Assembly (NCBI RefSeq): GCF_020616595.1
Contig: NZ_CP085278.1
Location: forward strand, 1,178,001-1,242,000
Direction of reading: 5' to 3'
DNA length: 64,000 bases
Source: Lentilactobacillus laojiaonis
Lineage (GTDB): Bacteria; Bacillota; Bacilli; Lactobacillales; Lactobacillaceae
The notes beneath the pieces were generated by a model. It ran no database searches and had not been told where the DNA came from. It saw only the letters and a program-made list of their open reading frames with translations. The position numbers and the translations under genes are program-made. Every line of letters begins with the position of its first letter. The first letter of the stretch is position 1. This document shows positions 7,894 to 16,500 of this stretch, piece by piece.

Positions 7894-8964
7894 ATGAAAG
7901 ATTTCGCAGTAATGAAAACCCGCGGATTTTATATCGCTGCTTTAGTTACATTAATCTGTTCAATTATTGGAACGGTATTATCCGGTTTTCCTGGGTTTAA
8001 CTTAGTTGGAGCCCTAGTTATTTCATTATTACTAGGTATGGCCGTTCAAGTTAGCCAACCCATTACCAAAGCTAGTAAAGCGGATGGTGGTGTCGGTTTT
8101 ATTTCCAACAAATTTTTGCGTTTAGGAATTATTTTACTTGGTTTTAAACTTAATTTAATTGATTTAGCCAAATCCGGTGTTAAAAACTTAATTTTGGCAG
8201 TCTTTATCGTTACTGGTACTATTTGTCTAACTTATTGGTTTGGACGTAAATTTGGGGTTGAACGAGAATTAGCAATTTTAACTGCTAGTGGTACTGCTAT
8301 TTGTGGGGCCGCTGCTATTATGGGGATTTCACCACAAATTAACGTTCCTAAAGACCAAGAAGAACGTAAAAAAGAAAATGAAGTAATGGCCGTAGCCATT
8401 ATTTGTATTATGGGTACAGTATTTACCTTATTAGAAATTGCTATCAAACCATTACTTCACATGACTCCTACTCAATTTGGGGTTATGGCCGGAGGTTCTT
8501 TGCATGAAATTGCTCATGCGGTAGCTACTGGTAGTTCAGCTGGTCCTGTTAGTTTAGATGCTGCCTTAATTACTAAATTATCTCGAGTATTAATGTTAGC
8601 ACCAGCTGCTTTATTTGTCGGTATTTGGTATCACAACATTACTGCCAAAGGAATGAAAGTTTCAAATACTGAAACTAATGCTGATGATCAAGAAATGAAA
8701 TCTGCTAAATTACCAATTCCTTGGTTCATGGCTGGATTTTTACTAGCAAGTTGTATTGGAACTTTCTTCCACTTTACACCTGCTTTACTAGCCTTATTAG
8801 TTAAATTAGCCTACATCTTCTTAGGTATGGCTATGGCTGCACTTGGTATTAGTGTTAACTTTAAAGTTATCTTCAAACGTGGTAAAGGGGCTTTCTTAGC
8901 TTGTTTATCTAGTTCAGTAGTCTTACTATGTTTTGATATTGTTGTAAGTAAATTATTCTTTTAA
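7894..8964 (+). CDS. YeiH-family putative sulfate/anion exporter
   Basis: A 356-residue integral membrane protein with about ten hydrophobic segments. Family marks include SLLLGMAVQ near residue 45, ILLGFKLNL near 78-86, the conserved ILTASGTAICGAAAIMG (about 128-144) and GGSLHEIAHAVATGS (about 195-210). UPF0324/YeiH proteins are annotated as sulfate or related anion exporters on limited evidence. AGGAGG precedes the start. The divergent LysR gene probably controls it. Confidence 0.85.
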   Translation: MKDFAVMKTRGFYIAALVTLICSIIGTVLSGFPGFNLVGALVISLLLGMAVQVSQPITKASKADGGVGFISNKFLRLGIILLGFKLNLIDLAKSGVKNLILAVFIVTGTICLTYWFGRKFGVERELAILTASGTAICGAAAIMGISPQINVPKDQEERKKENEVMAVAIICIMGTVFTLLEIAIKPLLHMTPTQFGVMAGGSLHEIAHAVATGSSAGPVSLDAALITKLSRVLMLAPAALFVGIWYHNITAKGMKVSNTETNADDQEMKSAKLPIPWFMAGFLLASCIGTFFHFTPALLALLVKLAYIFLGMAMAALGISVNFKVIFKRGKGAFLACLSSSVVLLCFDIVVSKLFF

Positions 8965-8967
8965 AAT

Positions 8968-9004
8968 AAAAAACTCATCCCTAATTTAGGTGATGAGTTT
9001 TTTT
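8968..9004. terminator. Bidirectional terminator
   Basis: ACTCATC / GATGAGT stem with flanking A and T runs between the exporter gene and the convergent lacI-type gene. Confidence 0.85.
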
Positions 9005-9986
9005 ATTCAAATTTAGCCGGAACAATTATTTTATTATCTTTAATTTGTTCATTATTAATTAAAGATAGAATTAATTCGGCTGAACTGGCTCCCATTAAAT
9101 AGGGATTTTGATATATTAATTTTAATTTTGGTTCTAGATTTTTAGCCAATGGGGTATCGGCAAAACTGGTAGCCGTAATTTTCTTATCATTTAAATATCC
9201 CCGCGATACTAAATTAGGGAAAAATTCCAATAGCCATCGCTCTTTTAGGAAAAAGATTAAATTATTATCTGATAATTTCAATTCACTTTCCAACTTATCT
9301 CGAACTGAATTATGGTTATAAGATGCTTCAGAAACTTCAATAAGGTCTACATTACTTTCACCAGCCGCCGCCAATATTCCTTTATAACGATCCTGTCTAG
9401 ATCTCGCCATATTAATTTCTGAAGATAAAACTACAATATGTTGATAACCTTTATTAATAAAATATTCGGTTGCCTTTTTCGATTCATTAAAATTATCAGT
9501 GATCACTTGTGGCCAAGCAATGTTATCAAGAGCTTTGTCGACAATAACTATTGGTATTGATTTATGTAATTCATTTTGAATAACCGTCGCATCATTCATA
9601 GTTTGAATAATAACTCCATCAAACATCTGCATTCCAATTAAATTAAGCAACCTTTTTTCTCGTTCAATATCAGAATCTGCATCAAATAATACCCCGACAT
9701 AACCACGACTTTCTAAAATTGAACTAATTCCTTTAAATAAACCGGAAGAATAATAATCATCAATATTAGTAACAATTACCGCAATAAATTTGCTAGATTT
9801 AGTTTTCATTTGCCTAGCAATTGAATTCGGGACATAGTTTAATTTATTAATTGCATCGCTAACCTTTAGAGCTGTGGCTTTAGACATTCTATCTAGACTA
9901 CCATTTAAATATCTAGAAACGGTAGCTACCGATACTCCGGCTAGTAATGCAACATCTTTCATATTTGAAACTTTTTTATCATTCAC
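9003..9986 (-). CDS. LacI-family transcriptional repressor of the hexulose-phosphate operon
   Basis: A 327-residue regulator: LacI headpiece MKDVALLAGVSVATVSRYLNG (from residue 9), hinge LNYVPNSIARQMKTK, then a sugar-binding Peripla_BP fold. The start is a GTG with a weak ribosome binding site; the methionine at residue 9 is an alternative. It is encoded just downstream of the hxlB-hxlA-kinase-permease operon on the same strand but after a terminator. The promoter region of that operon has two LacI-type palindromes (14311-14336, 14403-14418), the likely targets. The inducer is unknown. Confidence 0.88.
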   Translation of the reverse strand: MNDKKVSNMKDVALLAGVSVATVSRYLNGSLDRMSKATALKVSDAINKLNYVPNSIARQMKTKSSKFIAVIVTNIDDYYSSGLFKGISSILESRGYVGVLFDADSDIEREKRLLNLIGMQMFDGVIIQTMNDATVIQNELHKSIPIVIVDKALDNIAWPQVITDNFNESKKATEYFINKGYQHIVVLSSEINMARSRQDRYKGILAAAGESNVDLIEVSEASYNHNSVRDKLESELKLSDNNLIFFLKERWLLEFFPNLVSRGYLNDKKITATSFADTPLAKNLEPKLKLIYQNPYLMGASSAELILSLINNEQIKDNKIIVPAKFE

Positions 9987-10048
9987 TATTTATCATTCCA
10001 ATCATTAAGCAAGCTAATATCAATTGTACTATATTATATATTAAAAAA

Positions 10049-10085
10049 ATAAAAGCCTACCAAAATTGGTAGGCTTTTATTTTTA
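10049..10085 (-). terminator. Terminator of the sugar operon
   Basis: AAAGCCTACC / GGTAGGCTTT stem with an A/T flank immediately after hxlB, isolating the lacI-type gene. Confidence 0.85.
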
Positions 10086-10628
10086 TTATTCCATATTGCT
10101 ATGAGTATTACCAGCTGATTCATTAGACACATTGTCTCGTCTACTTAATTTTAAGCATAATACATCTAAAGTAATATGAACAGATTGATCAAATAAAGTA
10201 CTCAATAACTGGATTGATTTAACGCCATCTCCAGTTTTAGTTGCTCCAGGTACAATAATTACTGCATCTCCTAATTTGCTAAGGGGAGAATTTTCATTAC
10301 TAGTAATTGAAATTACTTCTACCCCGTTATCTTTAGCTTTTTGAGTAAGCTCAATAGTACTAGAAGTTTTTCCTGATCCTGAAACTGATACTAAAACATC
10401 ATCTGCTTGAATAGATGGTGTGATAGTTTCTCCAATTACATATACCGTATAGCCTAAATGCATTAAACGCATAGCAAAACTTTTAGCCATAAATCCTGAG
10501 CGACCAGCGCCTAAAACAAAAATACGTTTATCTTTTTGAATTATATTTTCCGCTGCATCAATTTGATCTTCACTAACTAAACTCATAACCTCATTTATTT
10601 CACTCATAACTTCATTTATAAGACTCAT
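10086..10628 (-). CDS. hxlB: 6-phospho-3-hexuloisomerase (SIS domain)
   Basis: A 180-residue single SIS-domain isomerase that interconverts D-arabino-3-hexulose 6-phosphate and fructose 6-phosphate in the ribulose monophosphate route. Family signatures are FVLGAGRSGFMAKSFAMRL (about 32-50), then VYVIGETITP, VLVSVSGSGKTSSTIEL and ISITSNENSPLSKLGD. Its start overlaps the hxlA stop (TAATG) with GGAGG upstream, so the two are translationally coupled. Pairing with hxlA is the strongest support for the assignment. It could act on a related 3-keto sugar phosphate. Confidence 0.87.
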   Translation of the reverse strand: MSLINEVMSEINEVMSLVSEDQIDAAENIIQKDKRIFVLGAGRSGFMAKSFAMRLMHLGYTVYVIGETITPSIQADDVLVSVSGSGKTSSTIELTQKAKDNGVEVISITSNENSPLSKLGDAVIIVPGATKTGDGVKSIQLLSTLFDQSVHITLDVLCLKLSRRDNVSNESAGNTHSNME

Positions 10629-11251
10629 TATCTAATTACCTCCATAAATTTCTTGGCTGCTTTAATTGGGTCATCTGCTTTTATAATACTACCACCGACA
10701 ATGATATAGTCAGCAATTCCTTGCGAAGCTAATTGTTGAGCAACTGTTAAATCAATTCCTCCGGCAATAGAAATTTTTTGAATGTTCACATAATTTTTAT
10801 GAAATTCCATAACCGTATCGACCGCATTAAAATCATTTTGGGAATCGTTAGCATGATGAATTCCATAAATTGCCTTAGGAAATTTATTAATTAGACTCGT
10901 TTTTTCATCATTAATTTCCATCAAATCAATTAACATAGTTTTTCCTAATTCTTCAGTTTGTTTATAAACTTTTTCCAAAGTATCAACTGATGCTCCACCC
11001 ATTACAGTTAAGATATCAGCCCCAGTTTCAAATCCCTTATCAAATTCATAAACACCCTCATCGATTGTTTTTAGATCTAATAATAATTGGGATTTCTTTA
11101 AAGACGGTAACTTTTGCTTAATAGTTATTAAGCCATAATCTTTAACAAGTGAGGTGCCTAATTCAATCACATCCACTATACCATCTAATTTATTAGCTAA
11201 TTCAATCGCATAATCTAACGAAACTCGATCAATTGCTACTTGTAATTTCAT
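10628..11251 (-). CDS. hxlA: 3-hexulose-6-phosphate synthase (OMPDC superfamily)
   Basis: A 207-residue TIM barrel. The reaction of the family is reversible aldol condensation of formaldehyde with ribulose 5-phosphate. The relative UlaD decarboxylates 3-keto-L-gulonate 6-phosphate. Visible motifs are LQVAIDRVSLDYAIELA, IELGTSLVKDYGL, the superfamily DLKTIDEG (Asp-X-Lys-X-X-Asp) near 59-66, KISIAGGID and DYIIVGGSIIKADD at the phosphate site. It overlaps the kinase stop (TAATG) and is coupled to hxlB. The hxlB partner favours synthase over UlaD, but the kinase and sugar-acid type permease leave room for a decarboxylase. Confidence 0.82.
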   Translation of the reverse strand: MKLQVAIDRVSLDYAIELANKLDGIVDVIELGTSLVKDYGLITIKQKLPSLKKSQLLLDLKTIDEGVYEFDKGFETGADILTVMGGASVDTLEKVYKQTEELGKTMLIDLMEINDEKTSLINKFPKAIYGIHHANDSQNDFNAVDTVMEFHKNYVNIQKISIAGGIDLTVAQQLASQGIADYIIVGGSIIKADDPIKAAKKFMEVIR

Positions 11252-12210
11252 TATTCATTGACCTCTTCATTTTGATAAAATTTTTGTAACTCACTAACTG
11301 TTGGATAACCGTCATTATCACCATAAGTTTGTACTTGCAAAGCACCAACTGCATTTCCACGACGGACAGCAGATTTAAGTGATTTATTTTCAAGTAAAGC
11401 AGTGATAACCCCCAGTGCAAATCCATCCCCCGCTCCGACAGTATCTAATACCTTATCAACTTTAAATCCATCTACTACATACTTTTCTCCATCTTTATTT
11501 TTAACAAAAGCTCCTTTAGGTCCGAGTTTTACAATAACGGTTTGCGTACGGTCACCTTTTAGATAGAAGTCGGCAATTTCTTCTGGATCATCTGATCCCA
11601 TTAGAATTTTACCTTCATTGATTCCCGGTAAAACAATATCAGCATAACCCGATAATTCATTGATTGTCGAGATCATTTTATCTTGGCTTTCCCATAATGA
11701 TGGTCTTAAGTTAGGGTCAAAAGTAATCAAAATATTATTATCAACTAATCTGGTTAATAATGTTCTAAAAGTTTCTTCAGCAGTTTTAGAAATTGCGGGA
11801 AAGATTCCGGACATGTGAGCAATTTTAACTCCATCTAAATTAACTTTATCAATGGTTTCTTTTGATAAATTAGCTGCTGCTGAATTAGTTCGATAATTAT
11901 ATGTTTTGGGATCTCCTTTAGTTACTAATTGCTTTAATTGATGGCCAGTCCAATGTTTATTGTCTACGGTAATGTAGTTGGTACCTACATTATTTGCGGC
12001 AATAGTTTTAAGCGTATAGTCTCCAAAAGGCTCTTTACCAACCTGAGAAATATATTCGGTTGAATGACCGAGTCGTTGCACACCAATCGCTACGTTTAAT
12101 TCTGCACCTCCTAATAATTTATGAAATTCCATCGCATCCGTTAGTGATACATCCGGTTCTTTTGATGCAAAAGTTAAAACTGGTTCGCCAATTGTAATAA
12201 ATTCACTCAT
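11251..12210 (-). CDS. PfkB-family sugar kinase, KDG-kinase-like
   Basis: A 319-residue ribokinase-fold enzyme. The N-terminal pfkB signature includes GGAELNVAIGVQRLG (34-48). The catalytic C-terminal motif is DTVGAGDGFALG near 257-268, with the Asp of GAGD as base. Overall it resembles 2-dehydro-3-deoxygluconokinases, with IAHMSGIFPA and FDPNLRPSLW. The position between a permease and hxlA-hxlB suggests that it phosphorylates the imported sugar or acid so that HxlA and HxlB can act. The substrate cannot be named from the sequence. Confidence 0.85.
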   Translation of the reverse strand: MSEFITIGEPVLTFASKEPDVSLTDAMEFHKLLGGAELNVAIGVQRLGHSTEYISQVGKEPFGDYTLKTIAANNVGTNYITVDNKHWTGHQLKQLVTKGDPKTYNYRTNSAAANLSKETIDKVNLDGVKIAHMSGIFPAISKTAEETFRTLLTRLVDNNILITFDPNLRPSLWESQDKMISTINELSGYADIVLPGINEGKILMGSDDPEEIADFYLKGDRTQTVIVKLGPKGAFVKNKDGEKYVVDGFKVDKVLDTVGAGDGFALGVITALLENKSLKSAVRRGNAVGALQVQTYGDNDGYPTVSELQKFYQNEEVNE

Positions 12211-12233
12211 GATTTTTACCTCACTTTATAGTT

Positions 12234-13526
12234 TTATCCAAAGAAGAAATAGACTAATATTTCATTAATTATTGATATTACCCACATTACTGGTACCCCA
12301 TTTTTTAAGAATTGTTTGGTAGATACTTTCATGTAATCTAAGCCCCAAACATTCCAAGATTGGGTAATGTCGGTTGAAACTGCCAAGATACTTGGAACAT
12401 ATAAAAGTGGCAATAAGAATGCATCACTAAATAGCCCAGTTCCTGATAACACAGCTGCAGTAGCTGCTCCAGCTCCCCAAACATGTAAAGGTCCTCTAAA
12501 TAGGGCTAATGGAGCTAGTACTCCTACTACAATTGTTAAAATAAGATTATTGTGGGGTAAAATTGCTTCAAAAATTGGTTTAAAGCATTTAGCATCTAAT
12601 TGAGCTGCCCCACTAAACATGATTAATGACATTAAAAACATAATTAATCCAGCAATGTCACTAATCGCGGTTTGAACAGAATTATTTAAGAAATCAACAA
12701 ATTTCTTATAATTTTTAAACTGGCCGGTAACTAACATGGCACAAATAGTTGCTAAAGTTAATGCAGGAATGGCATCCCATTTAAATGCCATGTTCATAAA
12801 TACGGGGATAACGGGAATAATGAAGGAAATCTTAGGGACGGAATGAAGATCAGAAGAATCTAAGCTTTTGGCACCAATAATTTTTAGATTTTCATCTACT
12901 TTATTTGAATCAATTCTACGACGATTAATTAATAGAAATACAATAACACCAACTATTTGAATTAGCATGGCGATTACACCAAAGACTAAATATTTACCAC
13001 CATATTGGGCGTTAGGGAAGAAGGCTTTAATTTGGTTGTATAAAACAACATTTAAATACATTGGAGCCCCAATTGATAATGAAAAAAGTGATAAAGCTAA
13101 GTCTCGTGGTAAACCAACTGATAGTAAAATTGGTAGTAAGATTACTCCAATAGCTATAACTGAACCAACACCATAAGCACTAATAAAAATTAAAGCGGTT
13201 ACAAAAATAACTAAAATTGCAGCAAGTAAGGGATGTTTTTTCCCCACTCGATTGGTTTGTTCTGAAATTGCTGTTGCAATTCCGCTGTCTACTAATACTC
13301 GACCAAACCATGAACCAAAAACAATGTATATAATTGTAGGGCCATAATTTAAAGCAGGTTCGGCAAAAACTTTTTGGATAACTTGATTCATCGGAACCAT
13401 TCCAATAATTGCCCATAATATTGCCATTACAAAAAATCCAACCGTTAAATTACCACCCTTAATAATATAATAAATAAAAGCAATAAATGTTATTAATAAC
13501 AAAATCGAACTAGCTGTAGCAGCCAA
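12234..13526 (-). CDS. Gluconate-type permease of the sugar operon
   Basis: A roughly 430-residue membrane protein with about 12 hydrophobic helices and a central hydrophilic loop (about 200-230). It resembles the ion-transporter/GntP superfamily in layout, with FGSWFGRVLVDSGIA near 70 and a late FRGPLHVWGAGAATAAVLSGTG. Its divergence from the GntP at 1.8 kb implies a different substrate. I chose TTG at 13526 because AGGTG sits well placed before it; GTG at 13535 is possible. It overlaps the end of the isomerase gene. Confidence 0.75.
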   Translation of the reverse strand: MAATASSILLLITFIAFIYYIIKGGNLTVGFFVMAILWAIIGMVPMNQVIQKVFAEPALNYGPTIIYIVFGSWFGRVLVDSGIATAISEQTNRVGKKHPLLAAILVIFVTALIFISAYGVGSVIAIGVILLPILLSVGLPRDLALSLFSLSIGAPMYLNVVLYNQIKAFFPNAQYGGKYLVFGVIAMLIQIVGVIVFLLINRRRIDSNKVDENLKIIGAKSLDSSDLHSVPKISFIIPVIPVFMNMAFKWDAIPALTLATICAMLVTGQFKNYKKFVDFLNNSVQTAISDIAGLIMFLMSLIMFSGAAQLDAKCFKPIFEAILPHNNLILTIVVGVLAPLALFRGPLHVWGAGAATAAVLSGTGLFSDAFLLPLLYVPSILAVSTDITQSWNVWGLDYMKVSTKQFLKNGVPVMWVISIINEILVYFFFG

Positions 13527-13527
13527 C

Positions 13528-14277
13528 TTAATCACCTACCTCATTTTTTAATAATTTAATTTGTTCCACAATTTTTTCATCACTATCCATCGGAAATTCT
13601 AAGGCATAGTCTACATTAGTTGGTAAATTATGAATGATATCTCGCCAATCATAAATTCCAGCATTTAAATCATCGGAAGTTATTAATCTACCATTTTCAT
13701 CAAGGGTATTTTTTAAATGAATATAGTCTGCATACGGATATAGTTCGCTTGCTGCCAATAACGCATCTTGATGGGTAAAGGCCCAATTTCCTAAATCATA
13801 AACATATCCAATACTATTTAATCCCAATTCTCTAGTTTCAGTTAAAAATTTTTTAATGGCGTTAATATTACCTGAAATTTCGGTCTGATCATTTTCAACA
13901 TTCATTTTTACAGTATTTAGTGGCAATTTACTAAATTCCTGCTTTAAATCACCATTAAATTTTGCAAAATTACCAGTATTAAATTTAATTTTTTTGATTC
14001 CCATAATTTGGGCTTCCTCAAAATATTTTGCAAGCATGGGATTTACAGTACCGTCTGGCAAAAACACTTCATCAGGAATACTATAATTAACTTCTAAATT
14101 ATATTTCTTAGCCAATTCACCGATCTTTTCAATTTCTTTATCGGGTTGCTTAAAATATTCTCGACGTACTTCAATTCCATCGGCACCTAAGTCGGCTACT
14201 CGTGAAAGTAAATCCACTTGGCTTTTCCCCATCTTCACATCATTTTCAAAAACCCATGTATTAATAAACACTGACAT
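13528..14277 (-). CDS. Sugar (phosphate) isomerase/epimerase, AP-endonuclease-2 TIM barrel
   Basis: A 249-residue xylose-isomerase-like TIM barrel. Candidate metal ligands are Glu in KMNVENDQTE, Asp in YVYDLGNW, His in YIHLKN and Glu in ALEFPMD, spaced as in hydroxypyruvate isomerase, OtnI and ketose 3-epimerases. It is the first gene of the operon. The start at 14277 follows GGGGGAG at six bases; an upstream TTG is less likely. It probably isomerises the imported compound or its phosphate before the PfkB kinase or HxlA. The specific reaction is unknown. Confidence 0.75.
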   Translation of the reverse strand: MSVFINTWVFENDVKMGKSQVDLLSRVADLGADGIEVRREYFKQPDKEIEKIGELAKKYNLEVNYSIPDEVFLPDGTVNPMLAKYFEEAQIMGIKKIKFNTGNFAKFNGDLKQEFSKLPLNTVKMNVENDQTEISGNINAIKKFLTETRELGLNSIGYVYDLGNWAFTHQDALLAASELYPYADYIHLKNTLDENGRLITSDDLNAGIYDWRDIIHNLPTNVDYALEFPMDSDEKIVEQIKLLKNEVGD

Positions 14278-14310
14278 ACGAAACTCCCCCAATTCAATTA
14301 TCTATTCGTC

Positions 14311-14336
14311 CGTTTTGGTAAACGTTTACCAAAACG
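14311..14336. promoter_or_regulatory. LacI-type operator 1, perfect 26-bp palindrome
   Basis: Each half reads CGTTTTGGTAAAC and the centre is AACGTT, giving exact dyad symmetry. It lies 34 bp before the start of the sugar operon, where a repressor would block transcription. The central CG dyad is typical of LacI-family sites. Confidence 0.75.
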
Positions 14337-14402
14337 TCAAAAAAATATATTTCGATATAAATTTTAATATAATAGTTTATAAATATATCTTGTATAAATT
14401 CA

Positions 14403-14418
14403 TGGTAAACGTTTACAT
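14403..14418. promoter_or_regulatory. LacI-type operator 2
   Basis: TGGTAAACGTTTACAT repeats the core GTAAACGTTTAC of operator 1. The two centres are about 87 bp apart, a spacing that could allow DNA looping. A cre-like site with one mismatch (14439-14453) follows. Confidence 0.7.
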
Positions 14419-14584
14419 AAAAAATGTCAACACTTTTTGTATGCGCTTTCTTAAAAAACGTTTATTTTACTTAATTTAAAATTAATTTAATCTGGACACA
14501 AAATATTCAATATTTTAACAAAAGTTTATTATATAATAGTATTATTATATTTACTTTCACATTTTATAATTAAAGGAAATCCGC

Positions 14585-15388
14585 ATGAAAAATAAAAAAA
14601 TTCAAACATTAGTAGTTGCAATTATCTTATTATTTGGTGGGTACTTTACAGATAAAGCCATTAACCACGGGAATAACACTACCGTTAGTAATGTAGTCAA
14701 TAAATTTACTAAATCAAATACTGAAATTTCCAGTAATAAAGAAGAGGATTTAGCTAAACTTAATTACCAATCTGGTGCAAATCCGGTGGTTGAAATTAAT
14801 CACAACCAATCAACCTTAGATCCTAATAGTTGGCATACCAACAAAGTTAATTATCAGGATCTTGACCAACTTAACCGAACTAGTAGCTATAATATCGGCT
14901 ACTTAGAAAATCGGAATATTGCTTCCGGGGATTTACGAGTTCGTCAATATGTTAATCCCACTGGTTGGCATCAAAAATTTGTCGATGGTCAGCCTATCAT
15001 TAATCGAGGTCATATGATCGCCTATTCAATCTCTAAAGGTATTTCTCAAAGTGGTACCTATTCAGCTAGTGATTTATCGGGAGATCAAAATAATCCTAAA
15101 AATTTATTTACACAAACTGCTTTCTCTAACCAAAAATTACAGACTATTTATGAAAGCCAGGTTAGAAATGCCCTCTATCATCATAAAAAAGTTATTTTTT
15201 ACGCTCATCCCATTTTTAGAGATAATGAACGGATGGCCCGAGGGGTACATTTACAAGCAATTAGTACCGATAAATCTTTAAATTTCAATGTTTATATTTA
15301 TAACGTTCAACCTAATGTCAAATTTGATTATTTAACAGGTCGGTCAACTATCGATCGATCAATGAACGTTCCCGAACAAAATAGCTAA
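14585..15388 (+). CDS. Membrane-anchored DNA/RNA non-specific endonuclease (EndA type)
   Basis: A 267-residue exported nuclease: an N-terminal signal anchor (about 7-24), a polar link rich in Asn/Ser/Thr to about residue 60, then the beta-beta-alpha-metal nuclease domain. The catalytic motif is RGHMIAYS (141-148, His143), with the metal Asn in DQNNPKNLFTQTAFSNQ (168-184). The EndA family degrades extracellular DNA or processes it during competence in streptococci. Here no competence gene is adjacent, so scavenging of DNA or nucleotides is equally possible. Confidence 0.88.
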   Translation: MKNKKIQTLVVAIILLFGGYFTDKAINHGNNTTVSNVVNKFTKSNTEISSNKEEDLAKLNYQSGANPVVEINHNQSTLDPNSWHTNKVNYQDLDQLNRTSSYNIGYLENRNIASGDLRVRQYVNPTGWHQKFVDGQPIINRGHMIAYSISKGISQSGTYSASDLSGDQNNPKNLFTQTAFSNQKLQTIYESQVRNALYHHKKVIFYAHPIFRDNERMARGVHLQAISTDKSLNFNVYIYNVQPNVKFDYLTGRSTIDRSMNVPEQNS

Positions 15389-15389
15389 T

Positions 15390-15427
15390 AAAAAGGTCTA
15401 AAATCAATTGATTTTAGACCTTTTTAT
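15390..15427. terminator. Bidirectional terminator
   Basis: AAAAAGGTCTAAAATCAA paired with TTGATTTTAGACCTTTTT, a long perfect stem between the convergent nuclease and dehydrogenase genes. Confidence 0.9.
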
Positions 15428-16173
15428 TAGGCGCGTTGACCGCCATCGACTACAAATTCAGCCCCATTGGCAAATTTAGATTCGTCACTACCTAGGTAAA
15501 CACAAATTTCACCAATATCACGTGGTTCTCCCATGTGTCCTACTGGAATAGTGCTAATTATTTGTTCTTTATATGCTTCCGGTACAATTGCGGTATCAAT
15601 CCAACCGGGATGCACAGAATTTACTCGAATATTTAATTTTTCTTGAGCTAATGATAGGGCCGTAGCATGAGTTAACATTCTCGTACCACCCTTACTTGCA
15701 GAGTAGGCCGGTGACATTGGTAAACCAACCAAGCCAGCTACTGAAGAAATATTAATAATTGAACCCTTACCATTATTGGTTGCTTTCATGGCACGAATAG
15801 CATACTTTTCACCTAAGAAATTACCAGTTAGATTAATGGAAATGATTTTATTCCAAGCATCTAAACTCATATCTTCAATCTTGCCATCAGTACCCCCGAT
15901 ACCAGCGTTATTTACTAAAATATCTACTTTACCGAACTTATCAATGGTAGCGTCCATTACCCGTTCCCATGCAGCTTCATCAGCAACATCTTGTTGAACA
16001 AAGAGAGCTTTATCTTCGCCAAATTTTTCTACAGCAGCTTTACCACCATCTACATTATGATTAGCAGTAATTACAACTTTAGCTCCTTCGTCAACAAAAC
16101 TTTGAGCTACTCCTAAACCAATTCCGGCAACTCCCCCGGTAATAATTGCAACCTTATCTTTTAAGCGATCCAT
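15427..16173 (-). CDS. SDR-family alcohol dehydrogenase, R-ADH type
   Basis: A 248-residue short-chain dehydrogenase. The Rossmann motif TGGVAGIG lies near residue 12-19, NNAG near 87-90, the catalytic Ser in NISSVAG and the Tyr/Lys in YSASKGG. The C-terminal end [14 protein letters not shown] and the VHPGWIDTA segment resemble the NADP-dependent R-specific alcohol dehydrogenase of Lactobacillus brevis. The start at 16173 follows AGGAGG at seven bases. It is a single gene. It probably reduces small ketones or aldehydes; the substrate is unknown. Confidence 0.85.
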   Translation of the reverse strand: MDRLKDKVAIITGGVAGIGLGVAQSFVDEGAKVVITANHNVDGGKAAVEKFGEDKALFVQQDVADEAAWERVMDATIDKFGKVDILVNNAGIGGTDGKIEDMSLDAWNKIISINLTGNFLGEKYAIRAMKATNNGKGSIINISSVAGLVGLPMSPAYSASKGGTRMLTHATALSLAQEKLNIRVNSVHPGWIDTAIVPEAYKEQIISTIPVGHMGEPRDIGEICVYLGSDESKFANGAEFVVDGGQRA

Positions 16174-16240
16174 AGTAATTCCTCCTAGATTTTTAATATT
16201 CACAGTTCCAGTTTAAATATTCATAATCTAAATGGCAATC

Positions 16241-16301
16241 ATTTGAATTTAATTTATTGATAAATTAGGTTATAATAAAATTGTAAATGAAAACGTTATC
16301 A
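16241..16301 (+). promoter_or_regulatory. Promoter with cre, copy A of a dispersed module
   Basis: A weak -35 TTTAAT, 17-bp spacer and -10 TATAAT (16271-16276) are followed by the cre ATGAAAACGTTATCA (16287-16301), a full consensus match. The 61-bp block recurs without gaps at 26016-26076 with 53 identical positions by my count. Confidence 0.65.
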
Positions 16302-16326
16302 TTTTAAAACGGAAAGGATGATTTCA

Positions 16327-16500
16327 ATGAATAAAGAAATAAGATTTTCACTAATTGGCTTAATTACCCTGATTTTAGGAACTATATTCGAAGTTCAAAT
16401 TTCTGCGTTAGGATACACTAATCTTGGTTATGAATTACTTATCTTTTTAATTACTGGCACAATCGTCTTTAGCAGTTTTAAACTACTTAAAATAATCTAA
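16327..16500 (+). CDS. Small two-helix membrane protein
   Basis: A 57-residue protein not recognised. It begins MNKEIRFSLIGLITLILG and has two hydrophobic segments (about 7-22 and 34-53) with a basic tail, as expected of a small inner-membrane protein. I chose ATG 16327 since GGAAAGG lies nine bases upstream and abuts the earlier ATG. A cre site directly before it suggests carbon repression. It overlaps the end of the convergent gene by four bases. A relic of a second copy may lie at 26.1 kb. Confidence 0.6.
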   Translation: MNKEIRFSLIGLITLILGTIFEVQISALGYTNLGYELLIFLITGTIVFSSFKLLKII

